From: Baylisascaris procyonis
Taxonomy: Eukaryota; Nematoda; Chromadorea; Rhabditida; Ascarididae
NCBI GenBank assembly: GCA_037389465.1
Contig: JAZARR010000120.1
Coordinates: 1 to 64,000 of the forward strand
Direction of reading: 5' to 3'
Length of the DNA stretch: 64,000 nt
Shown here: in pieces, positions 1 to 13,300 of the stretch
How positions within the stretch are numbered: the stretch's first letter is position 1
How the letters are laid out: the number at the start of each line of letters is the position of its first letter
Translations under genes and position numbers: made by a program
Notes under the pieces: generated by a model
What the model saw: the letters and a program-made list of their open reading frames with translations, nothing else
Told to the model about the DNA's origin: nothing
The model's database searches: none

Positions 1-1396
1 GTACCGCTAAACAATACAGGTTCCTGACCAACAAGAGCGATTTGCTGACGTAATTCAGCCAAAGGAATCCTCTTCACAGCATGTCCGTCCAAATTCTGTA
101 GGAACAATCCAAGGTAATGATGTCAAAACGTCAAAACTTTAGAAACACTTCGACGTAAGTCAGTCTTTCTGGAACGCTGTCGACCATAGAAATAAAACCA
201 AGTGTTGAGGGAAGATCAACACCATTTTCATAACCAAACAGTTTGAAAGGAGAGGGCTGTCTGTGTTATATACAATCTTTCCTCGATCAGCCGCTTGTCT
301 CTTGACACTTATGCAACGAGTAACCGAAAATTTCTTAGGCTTCTGATTGGAAACACTGATAAGAAACAAAATCTGATTTCAGCTGAAGCATTCGCTTAGG
401 AATCACTAAACATTTGTTATTGCTAATGGACGATGGTCTATAATCATTTCAGTGTAGTTGCGCTGCGAATGTTCACTCTCATTTTTCTAAGCGCTCTATA
501 GCACATTTGTTTATAATGCAATCTAATAGCATTTATAGCATTCTTATAGCAGCAAAGATTAGATTAAGAAAATGATTTTTGATTCTCAGCTAATTCACTG
601 ATTTTGGAAAAGAGAGAAAAATAAATAAAACACATACAATACTGCCCGATGTGGCATCATAAAATCTCTCTAGAAGCGATATGACTGTACTCTTTCCGCT
701 ACCCGAAGGTCCAACAAGTGCGATCGTTTGACCCTGAAAATTTGCTTGTTCAGAAAAGAAACAACCTAATATAAGCAGTCATATTCTAGGCCAGAGCGAT
801 TAGTAGAATTTGCGTTTCATGAGCACAGAGGCAAACGAACGAGTGAAGAAGCTCACCGATAATCTGCCAAGAGTTTCTAATTGTAAAGAAATACTCGCAG
901 ATATATTCAAAAATCATGGAATAGCACTCGATTAAATATCATCTGTTCTATAGTGCATAAACCCAAATATCCGGAAATTATCGAACAAATGACGGATTGA
1001 ACTAAAGACTGTTATCGTTGACATTCCACTCAAACAGCAAGCTAAGTCACACGTTATCCTCTCGTTCAACAAAAAGCATCAACAGAATAACTGCACTTTC
1101 ACGAGGAGCAATAAATAAAAGCACAACAGTATCGAGGTCAAGCATCACACAGTAATGCTAAGTTAATAGCAACTTTAGATATGAATATAGAAGTAAACAT
1201 TCAAAATGAGTTGAACATAAACCGTCACTATTTTCAAGAGGGAGAATATGGGAGAAGTAGGAGTGAATTTCAAGGAACGAAGAATTAATGAACTCACCTT
1301 AGAGGCCCTGAGCGTAAGCGCGTTAAGTATATTCTGCTGTGGCCTGGTCGGATAAGAGAAGCGCACCTTATCAAAATTGATATTTCCACCAAGTTC
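1..1396 (-). CDS. P-gp NBD2, N-terminal part (truncated by the window edge)
   Basis: Three exons: 1298-1396 ([17 protein letters not shown], with the A-loop tyrosine), 638-733 (Walker [10 protein letters not shown], then [13 protein letters not shown]) and 1-95 ([31 protein letters not shown], quoted only to identify the Q-loop GQEP). The signature, Walker B and switch motifs and the stop codon lie to the left of this window. Phases are all 0, and the TTCAG and CTACAG acceptors are good. Confidence 0.92.
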
Positions 1397-4300
1397 CTTA
1401 AAAATCTTCAAAAGTGGGCACAGAAATTGACAAAAGAGCACTAGGAGACAAATCTTGGGAAATGGTGGGCAGAGCCTGCTCAATGAAGAAAATGTTCTAA
1501 CAGGTGAATTTTTAACTCATATACAGCATAATACGTCCTAATGATGCATGCATCACTCCTCGTCTCATTACGGTTGAGAGCGAAAAACATTCTCCAAAAT
1601 AACCAAGATTTTTTCTAAGACTCACTTTCGATCTTCCCAAGATCCATAAATAAATAACTTCATCTTAAGCGGTTAATCCGCTCAGTTTACACAAAGAGAA
1701 CTAATCTTTGGCAAACTACATGACACTACTTTAAACTGGGACAGTTTATCCTCGTCGTCATTTGAAGATTACAAGAATTCTTCTGTCGCTAGGATTAATA
1801 ACGTGTTCCACTCTGTGATTCCGTGAATGACTCAAGCAGCTAGCAATTTGTTTCTAATTCTACATTAAAAAAAATTTTTTTTTACACTTATTTATATGCG
1901 CCCCATCCGGAGATCAGTGACTGCATTTTCCGTCTGCTTCATCCAAAATTTTTTCGACATGCTCATCTTTCCTCATCATTGTTTCGAAACCATTGTCGTA
2001 TGCATGCAAATAAATTCATCCATTCAATTATGAAATTATTTGCAATTGGGCTGAGTATTAAATCATTGCATTATGATAGCACGTTTTTGTGTTAAAATTG
2101 GGAGTCACTGCAGGATCGGATTTTTATAAATGCAAATCTGTGGGAAAACGGCTGTTTGATCAACTAAGTCGTGGGAAATGAATGTGCTATAGATGCAAAA
2201 ACGTTGCAAGAAGAAGCGACGAGATAAAGTAATAACTATTAATGCGGCATGCTAACAAACCACTTTCGTTTCGCTATCAGCAGGATCTTTTTGAAGTTTC
2301 GGTGCATAAACGAGACGCAGAATCGAGTCGACGGAGGCGGAAGCACCAATAAATGTGTTCAGACATCCAGAGAGCATAACAATTGCCCAGCCACCGGAGT
2401 TAGATGCCATTGCTGAGCTGAAGTTCGAAATTGAGTAGTTCGGTTGTTGTGCATTGAAAATGATTGACAGTTGCACTCAATTGGGAGGAAATTGCATGTT
2501 TACATAACCAAAAAATCGTATTTAAAGATTTTTCCAAATTCATCTTATGCTAACATAACGTTTCATTGTGACTTGTTTATGTTTGTACTCACAAAAACTC
2601 TCGCAGATTTGCAATGTTTTAACGAAAAACAAAACGAATTCATTTGTCAAAGATTTTAAACGAAATATATAAGAGCTCACGCAAACACTTCATCCGCCGT
2701 AGCATGACCGTAATAAAGGAGTGAAATTCCAAGAGCGTAGGCGATCATATCAGAGAAATATGGGAATGCCATTGTGACAGTGTAACAAACCGCCTCCGGT
2801 GGTCCACATTTCTTTTGCAGTACAAGTGCGGCATCGAGTGTCTCGTCAAATCGTTTGCAGAAGTGCTTCTCACGAGTAAGTAATTGTATTGTTCGCACTT
2901 GTTCAACGATTTCAATTGATAACTGAATAATAGACTGCTTAATTACTACTAGAACATTCATGCTAGTCGACAGAAAGATTTGTGTAATTAAAAAGTAATT
3001 CAAAACAAAAATGGAATTTTTTCAGCTGCCATATGCGATTGGCAAAAAAAAAACGAGGAAAACACAGTGCAACCGCACATTTCTTTGTTTGGATATAGCA
3101 CTTCCCTTCGGTTCTGTCACGGTAGCATTGCCTTGACGTAATACTACTGTTGGCTAGCAGTGCTATTGCTATAACGTTAGTACAAGGCTCAAACAGATGA
3201 AAGAGAAAAGGAACGAGAGCTGATGCAACCGAATTCGGACCGTAGTAGCGTTAAATCCTGTCCAGTGCCTGGTCTCTTACTGTCCAGTGCCTGATAGCGC
3301 TAAAACGATACAGTAAAAGTGGTAGTGGAATAATATAAGTCCTGAAGCTGGTGCCTTTTAAGTTAGGCAGAACGAAATGATGAAGTGAGAGCAATACAAT
3401 GTTTCATTTAAAATCCCATGAATTTGAAGAACGAGGACTTCGATGCATCTTTAATATTGATACAAGAATAGCTTAGCAAATTAAAAAGCCCTCTCGAAAA
3501 AGCTGGAATTGAGATTTCATCTGTCATTTCCTTTGCCCTTGTTCCATTCTTCATCCCAGTAAGGGCAACTGAATGCGGCGGCAAACTTTCATTAGTGACA
3601 ATAGCGATAATGTCAACAACATAAACAGCATTCATAAACTGAACCTCCTTACATAAACCAAAGAAATAAGCCTATACCGAGAAATAAAATATTTTCAATT
3701 GTATACGATCTAGACATGATTCCAACGGAACTTAAGATTATTCCTTAAGTATCTGAAGGAATTATGGCTATTTCATTAGGCGTTGTTATCCCTCATTCGG
3801 CAACAGAAATCACTCCCAGAGTTAGTGTGAAAAATATTACGGTAGAAAAGTATACGAGTACCTGCCCACTAAGATCTTCCTTGATCGCAGTGTCATTAGC
3901 CTTATCCATTAACTTGGCAATAAATATAATAACGAGTACAACAATTAGTGTGAAACCCAAACCTAGAAGACCAACTTGCCAGCAATAAGCAATACCCAAC
4001 AAGAGGGTTACTGCTAAAGCCACAAAGTTGTTTATTATGTGCACCATTCGCACGTCGAGAGCCTGAAAAATGTTAGTTATTTATCACAATAAAGAAGATG
4101 AAAATTAATTCAGCTAAACAGTCGTATATTAAGAGGCCCACTCCCGAAAAAAAAAGAAAATACTTCACAGAAATTTCACCAGCCTGCGGGCAGCCAATGT
4201 TTCCAGCCGATGTTTGGTCGCAGACACATGTGTCCTCCGGATACAATGCAATCCCAGCAACATCAACAACACCTTTTAGTGATATATTTATTATACGTTA

Positions 4301-7300
4301 GGTAAATTATGTTAGGAGTTCAACTGGATCGGTGATCGATATAATGCACTGTAAATCCTATTCCACTTATTTCTAAATGCGTCGTCAATGAATGGAAAAT
4401 ACTCGAAAGCCAATCTAAATAACGGTGTTTGTGCAAAAGTTCCTATTTGATTGGTTTTATGTGGGCTGCCTAATGGAAAGATAAAACATCAGAATAAAAT
4501 CACATGTTTGTTGAACGGTAGTTGCGATTTTTCGCACTTCACACTGCTTATGATGGACACTTCAAACAAAAAAAAAAAAATCAGAAATCGAGAGAAAATT
4601 GTCTTTGAATGCTAAATATGGAACGGAAAAATTTAGAACAACAAGAGAATTTTCATTAAAATGCCGAGATCGCAACGGGATGAAATTCTTTTTTAGCATA
4701 GTACAACTGAAACCATTGCAGAAAAAGGATAGTGTTCGTTAAAGAAAACGATCAGAAATTCTATAATAGAGAGTGGAAATTTAGAGTCATTATCTCTCAG
4801 CGAATGGGTTATGTATTTATGACACGTTTGTTGAAAGAATATAATGAGCAGAAAAAGCGATTTTTATGAGAATCACTATACAGATGCTGTAATTTTGTGT
4901 AACTATTGAAGAAAAAGAAACGACACTGTGAAAGAGATTAGCAATAATGACCGAGTAAATCGAGTAACATAGTACACAGTACACAATCCAAATTCTGTAC
5001 TTCAATTTTCCCTTCCAGTGAGAGAAGAGTTGTGAAGTACCGGTGGAGGGAAGGATGGGGTATGGGAAGGATGGAGAGAAGGGATGGAGGAGATAGCTGC
5101 CTCCATGATGCAGGATGCGGAAAGCAATGATGCTATCAATCTTGGCTCCCTTCTTCTTTTCACCCATTCGTAACTTCCCTCGTTTCCTTCATCTCCAGTA
5201 TGCTGCAAAAGATGATTCTATTGCGTTATCTGTGAAGAAAAAGTCTTACTCCTTTAATATTGGGTGCATCGGTTGACAAACGCGTCACAGTAATAGCGGT
5301 GCTTCGAGACGGTGCATCAAAGTAAACGGCATCCTGATGAAGCATATTGCTCAATGCACGGAAACGAAGCGAATCAACGACACATTCAGCAGTCCATCCA
5401 AAGAATACATTCTGCAAATAATTACTACCTATGACTGAATTCTTGAGATTAATTTTCCTCATCGCGGTGATGTGAAAGGTTCCCACAACACAAACATTTA
5501 AACGCGACACCGTGGAAGCCACCACGGTTAAAACGAGGAAAAAATAGGTTGTGGTGAACCCTTAGCCTCCCTTTCGACATAACATTTCGATGAATGAAAT
5601 AATGTTTGCATTTAATATACAATGGCGTGCAAATAGCTCGACATGTGATGACTTCAAGCATAAAAATGTTGGTTACAGGAAGAAAGGAAATTCAAAAATG
5701 AGGTGTGCTGTGCTGTAAAAACAACATTTTTTGTGCAACGCATCCGAGTTACTATGGAAGGAGCTATAATACCTCACGTTTATCAGCACAAATTGAGTTT
5801 AAAATGAGTGATCTTGCAATTTGGCTTCACAGTCGGCAGTGCTGCTGTAACTTGATCATTCATCTTGCTGTGGCTTATGCCTCGTTCGCATAACAATGGT
5901 TACTAACCGCGAGAAACATGACGATGAGTAGAAAAACACCAAGTGCAATAAAGGCAATGAACGAATAAAGAAGCCATCGCATCATGGTGTCGGGATCCGC
6001 TGCGATAAAACCGCCAAAGGTAAGTTTGAAGACCACCACGACGAGAGGAATCTCAGCACCACGAAGTACAGAAGTGATTACCGCCGATAGAAGTTTTGCA
6101 TAATTTCCATCGCAATTGCGATATAAATGCCACAGACCTCGCCTTCCTTGTTTCATACACTGAAATAACTCCTCAACAATGGCAATATTCATGACGATTT
6201 AAAATATCTGACTCGGTTAGATTGCGTTATCAACCAGAGGTGAAAGAGTATGAATTAAGTGTAATGTGGGCCCAGAATCTGCAAATGAGCGCAGTAGACT
6301 AGCGACGACGCCCGCTACAGTAACTTCCAAAAAGTTGTAGTGGTTAAGAAATTTCTACTGACTAAGTTACAAATGTGAGGTTAGTGGTGGGATTTATACT
6401 TGCAATGTTTGTTGAAAATCATAAGTTTAATGCGCATTTTGAGAGTTGACATAAGATGCGTTCAACGTTTGAGGAGATACAGGAGCAACATGGGAATAGC
6501 GCATGAGGACGAGGAGATGGAGACGCTAACGTGATGCGCTTACCGAAAAACCAATTGATTGCTCAGACATTCTGAAAAAACCAAAAAATGACACCTGTTT
6601 TCAGTTTCATGAAATCATGCAAATGCGCAATTTCTGACGGTTCTAAGTTGTGATGTTCCATCGGAACGAGCTCGCTAAAGGGAGACTACACTATGATAAA
6701 GACCGCATATCTCAATTTTGTAGTGATATTATTCATCTTCTGTGAGTTTGATTTATTACTGGAGAAGACAAATAGCAATGTAGCGTAGCAATAATGGGTA
6801 TTTCAAAGCAATTTGCAAAAGGATATATAAAGGAATTAAATATTTGGTCAGAAGTGAGATAAATACATACTTCCTCATCAAGCAATAATTCCTTTTGAAT
6901 AGTAGATTTTCTTCTTACTGAAGAGTACGCATCTGTGTTAAACGCACCTCCACGGGCGAAATGAGACGAAGAGGCTCGTGCAGAGTAACTACTGTTGATG
7001 GTCCTGAAAGCATCAATATTGAAAAAGCAAGCAAAGAGTGATGCTTTTGAAGAGCGTATCAATTCGCTTTAATGCCATGCTGATCCGACAAAAGGGATGA
7101 ATAGAGGGAATGAGAGAGAGAAAGAGAGAAAAGTTGCATTATTCTACGCAGTCGTTATACTGTAATAGTAAAAGCGTTTGTCTGCTGAAAATGAACAAGA
7201 AGAAACACACAAAGGTTAAGGAACTGAACACTGAAATGCTCATTAAGATAGAATATAGAAGGAAACAAAGAAACAAAATGACGTCACCTCAAAGGGAATA

Positions 7301-10300
7301 TTCGCGCAGCAGTATGTTATTATCTTACTCAAGTGATAGCATTTGGATATTGACAAATTCAGAAAAACGCAAATGGCGGTGATTATGCAACGGAACTTTT
7401 AATCAGCCATATTTTCATTTCAGTTAGAAACTTGCATGCATACGATGTCAATAAAGGTGAGTATAAAATCTATGATAAACAGAAGAAAGCAAATACCTTG
7501 ATCGCTCGAAATGAGGCAGTTGAGATACACGATCTTCTTCAATGATTGCAGTATCACGGTGATCCTCTTCGAACTGTTGTGACTTCACCAAGCCCGCATA
7601 AATGCCATTCTCCATTTGCAAGAGTTCCTTGTGGGAACCTGAATAGAGGCATTGAGATTCAGAAAATGCACATCATTAAGCATTGGAAAGAAAATCAATG
7701 TGAGAGACCAACCAATTTCTGCGACTTTCCCCTTATCAATAACAATGATATGAGTGGCATCGCGAAGAGAAGATAAACGATGTGCAATCATAATTGTCGT
7801 ACGACCAAACGCTGCCTATAAATGCATTAGCGTGTTCATTTACATCAGAGGTAAGGAGAATGCTCCAAATTGCATTAAATTTCGAGATTCTCAAATTGGA
7901 AATGGTGGCAAGTGGAAAATTGGTGCTGCCCAAGATAATTTGCATACCTCCAGTCAAGATGTAAAATAAAGTTATGAAAAGAAAGCCTTTTCCTGTAAAT
8001 GCATGGAAGCTTCTATGAACTATTATCGGCAGGAATTGCAGCACTTCTTGAGCAATGGTTCCTCCCACTTCAATTTAATAATAGGAAAATCGCTTAAAAA
8101 AGAACTTATTTAAACGTGCGGTTTGCGCTTGCGTATTCAAATTAGATTCGGCTAAATAGATAGGATTACACTCTTAAACGCTAGAGCGCTTTAAAGGTGA
8201 GATTTCCGTTACATTTTTCGCAAAGGGATACAGGGTGCTGAATTTTTGCACTTTACAAGCGATGCTCATAACACATATGAGCGAATTAAAAAAGAAGGGG
8301 AATTTCGACACCAGCGTTCGATGATAGATTCTTGAAATTGCTTCGTGATGTCGGTGCTAAATGTGAAAGAATTTTAGTTCACTAGTTCTATTCGCTGTTT
8401 CATGTTACTCGATGCAGAAGTCTGGAGATAGCTGAAACCTTTTTCAGTGCCTCCTGTACGGTAATTTCGCTTTCTGCATCGAGTGCACTAGTAGCCTCAT
8501 CCAATAGCAATATCCGTGGATTACGTGCTATAGTTCTTGCTATAGCGATTCGCTGCTTCTGACCACCCGAAAGTTGAATCCCTCCTGTACCAATCATCGT
8601 GTTGTATCCCTTTAATCAATTCAAAATAATTAACGAAAAGACTGAAAACAATGGTAGGAAACAAAATTGGAATAGATAGTTCGAGTTTATAAAACGATAA
8701 GAACTCATTCCAAGAAACGGGCAATGCTTCGTACCTCAACAAAGAACAATTATGATATCAATCTGCAACACTCAAGGGGAGAGCAACATTCTTTAAGTGT
8801 TGTAGATCGATGACAATTAAATTACTTGTTTTTATTTCTTATGCCGTTTGTATGATAGTTCACATCCAAACATAAACGATTCTTAAAAAATAATAACAAC
8901 CGATAAAAAATGTGATGAAAATATCGCATCGATTTCAAGCCCGCCCGCATCAATGAAACAAATCTCAATAGCCATCCGGAACAACAAAACTAATTATGCA
9001 CGCAGATGAGGAAGCTATCACTGATTCTCACCACCTCAAAAGAGGTCAAAGGAGGGTGTGGTATGATACACGTTCCGAGACAATCCGTCGATTCCATATT
9101 TCATCAATCATCTCATCCCAAACATTTCCCCATTACGGTCTAACACAAAAAGCTACGTGCAGTTCCTCTTCAACTCTATGCGGTTAGCTCACTGCTGTTC
9201 TCACTCTTACACTGAATTCATTGAACATGAACTGTTTTAAACATCAATCCTGTTTTAAACATCGATCAAACTCTTTTAAGAAAATATACGTCTGGTAGCT
9301 TTTCGATAAATCCATGTGCGTTGGCCATTTGACAGAACTCAATGATCTCCTCGTCTGTCGCATCTGCCTTACCAAGCCTCACATTTTCCTTGATCGTTCC
9401 ATCGAATAACTCTGGTTCCTGAGAGTTGATCCTGCTTTATAGAAATCAGATGCCCTCAACAAAAAGAAATAAGAAAATCATCAACAGCACTAATGCTAAA
9501 TGCGTCCTCGGATTTAATCCGAGATAATCGGATGCCCAAATATACGACGGTGGTGTAAAAACGGCGAATAACGGCTTTCCAACAAATATGACCAGCTGAA
9601 CAAATCTTGACAAAAAGGTTTGTCCCTGAACTGCACACAAGCGCTTACGAAATGCGTTCAAGTTTCAACAGCTCAAAGAGGGCGTAATGAACTGTATAGA
9701 TTTCAAAAGCAAAGATCACTTTACGAGCTATTAACTAGAATTTGCAATTGAAGTGCTCGAATTTCTTCGACATTGCTTCTGTGGTCTCTAAGGTGAAATT
9801 AACGGTTTCCAGTGGAATTCCAAAAACCGTCGTCAGTTTTAGCACTTCTTAAATTTCGTGAAGTCAACATAAACAATTTTTATAGTTTTCTGTAAAAAAT
9901 TTCTCGAGGGTATCTTGATGCAGATGTCATTTATGCGCCTATGTAGGCATGCTTGTATGTGTGTATTCGCCTTCTCGTTCGGCATTTCAAATATTCCGGC
10001 CTCCATTTTACATCTGCTTTGCGGCAGAAAAACGATTCTCTTCTTGGTGAATTGCACTTGCCATCAAATCATCTAAAATTGTTTGGCAAATTTAATTTTA
10101 TTGGTAATTAACGAAAGTCAGTGGGTGATATGCAATAGCGAACGACATATCAGTTCCTTTGGCAGATTGCTCCATTTTTCCCGTACGAATACCTCTTGGA
10201 GAACAACGAGCAAAGTTTCCGGAAAGAAAAACGTACATCTCGTAAGAAACACGAAAACGTAGTTCTATTGATATAAACGAAGGCTGTCGAACGAGAACGC

Positions 10301-13300
10301 GCACAATACGATGAGCAATAGTTAAATTTACCGTTTATGTGAATATCAAACACGAATAAATAACATCAATTTCATAAAGAAGCAGCTCTATGACTTACAG
10401 GTTCAAAATTCTTCTTCATCTTGGCAATGTCACCTTTCAAGAACTTTACTTACCTGTTGCACAACTCCAACGATATTTCGAAGTGAGGAGATTTTTATTT
10501 TTCGAACATCCACACCATCAATCGATACTGTTCCACCTGTGCACTCGTATAGACGTGTTAAAAGGCCAATCTGTAAAAAGTGGATGAAGAATTTTATTGA
10601 TATTTAACAAAAATTATTGCCGAATCTTTCGATGGTTGAAGATTTCTGATGATCAGATGAGGTCATCTATTTGGACGCTAATGGTCCATTCGGAACATTT
10701 TTGCTTAGAAATCGAATCCACATCTATAGTGACATTAATTTTACCTCAATGTGTTACAGCTAGGCATAAAAACTGCCGAACTGAAATGATGGAAGAGGTC
10801 GGGTGAGATGGAAAAAAATGTCTGCAATGCCAAAACTTCCGAAACTTCCAGAAAAGCTCTCGTTGCAAGAACATTCAGCCAAAAATGCAAAGAATATAAC
10901 TGACAATCACCCGCTGCGAGAGTGGTTTTCGGCACAGCTAACGCAAATGTACGGTGACTTATCCCTTGGTACCCGACTTTGTGAGGATTCGTACGGTGTA
11001 ATCAGAAACTGACAAGCTCGGAAATTTTTGGTGAAAGATTTAACTAGAGGTGCAGGTTGAGGCTTCAGACACTATTGACCTGGCTTCATGAGTACTACTA
11101 TGCAAAGCAGTAAAAATAGAAGTTTTGAGATTTTTTCAACTATCTGCATAGGGAAGTGTGGCTTGATTACATGAACCCCATCTAGTATACGCGATTTTCA
11201 CTGCCTGTTGCATCGCAACAAAAGTTACAACGTTTTGAGATTTCAGACGATGTTTGAAAATTGTGATTTAATCTTATTAGGCTAAAGCGCTTCTGAAAGT
11301 ATATCTTGCCAAGCTTCTCGACAGTCAACAATAATTCGCAAATATAACGTACAGTAGTACTTTTCCCACAGCCGCTGTGGCCAACCAGTGCTACCGTATC
11401 GCCAGGTTTCACGTCGAAGCTTAGTCCACAAAAGACTTGTTTGTCCTTTCGTGTCGGATAGTTGAAATGAACATCAGCGAATTGAATACTGCCTTTGGAA
11501 TGAGGCATTTCAATGCCTTCTTCTGACGACGAATCTATTGGCGGCATCTGCAATAAGCATCAATAATCGTTGTGAACCGAAAAGCTCTCTAAATAAAATC
11601 TCAGCTAACATGTTTTTTAATTATAATAAATTCTGCCGATCACGTTGTAAAGGCTAATGGGAGAAGCTCACACCAGAGTATTTTGTTCCAACATTCTTGA
11701 TTGTAATTACACGTAAACCAATTGAACGTAAACCAAGCTTTGAGGATACTGGCAGCCAAGCAGGAGGGAATAACGTTTGATTTTCACTCCTGCTGAACAT
11801 CTTAAACAAGTCTAAAAATTTTGCCTTTTTATATCTCTTCCCTCATTTCCTTCACCGATCGACTATAAGAACAATATTCCTCGTTGAGCCGCAATTTTGG
11901 TGTTCGCTTTAGGCCCCTACCGCACCAGTTGAGTTCTTAGATATGTGCTTTCAACATTCCGCTCCTTCACCAAAAATTTTCTGTTGTCTATAACACGTAA
12001 GGAATTCATTATCGCGCCGAAATTTTCTTTAATTCAAATAATGATGTTCTTTAAGTGCTGCACTTACTCGGTCAATGGTTTGGTAGATGACAGCAGCAGC
12101 AACTTTTGCATTCGTGACAGCCATCAGATGGGGGCTAAGAATGCCCAAGAAAAAAGAACCAAACACAATGACTTTTGTAACGATGAAAATATCACCCGGC
12201 TCTTTGACAATTCCAACCTTGTATAAATAACCTCCATAGCTGCAATATACCACAGCAAAACTTTTCGATATGAAATGAATTTTAGAAAACGATAAGAGAA
12301 GCGTAGAACGAACTAAGGACCGCCTTGTCAATAAAATTGGTTCGAGAAATTTCGCCAAATTCCTCGCAACTCGCAAACTCCTTAATCGAGCCGTTCATGT
12401 TAACGCTGAATGGAGTGAATATCAACTTAAATTCACTCAATGTTAGCGATTGATTGGGACCGACTCAAACTTTTGTGGTCACTGATTTCAAATTCCGAGA
12501 AACCATTCATATATACAAAAGCGAGAGAAGGCTAAATCGGCAAAGGTAAGAAGAATCATTTTCCCGACTTCTGAGAGTTGCCGCTTTCTTATCATTGGTA
12601 GCGATATGCCATCGAAAAAAACCTCTCAACTAAGAGAAATGAGAGAGATTATTCGAAAGAAGTGGGAAAAAACCCCATTTGTACAAGTAATTTCAATAGA
12701 AAAAAACAAAACATCAATATATGCAATAGTGGCTTCACATAAATGAATCAATAGCTAGCATGGATTATACATAAATACAATTTTTCCACTACGTAGTCAG
12801 CTTAAAATGAAAAAGTCGCCTTTGTTGAATGCCTTCAAGTTTCTTCCATTTTTAAATGTCTACAGTTCCTTTCAAAATTATTCGAACATCTCGATGGATG
12901 GGATCTTGCAGAATCAGCTTTTTTCTAATGGCCCGATGGCCTCTTTAAGCCTCCACAGCAAACACACATGGTTAAGAGGGTTCACCTCGTTTTCCAAATA
13001 GATATGCGAATACAAATGAAGTAATCGCACAAAAGAAACCGCCAAATTAAATTCAATGCATGAAATTAGACATCACCACATCGCTGTATGCTTTTCACGA
13101 GTTGCAGTGCAGCACCCCATAGATTGCCGTAGTAGAGGCTTAGAAACTCGACGAAATGCATTGAAAAATTGTCGCAGCAAAAATCACCGCATATCGCAAT
13201 TTTTCACACCTTTATTTGGGAATTTTTCCTAAACTGAATATACGATCATTGGAAATTGAAGCATTCACCTGATCGAATATGATTCAAGATATATACGTTC

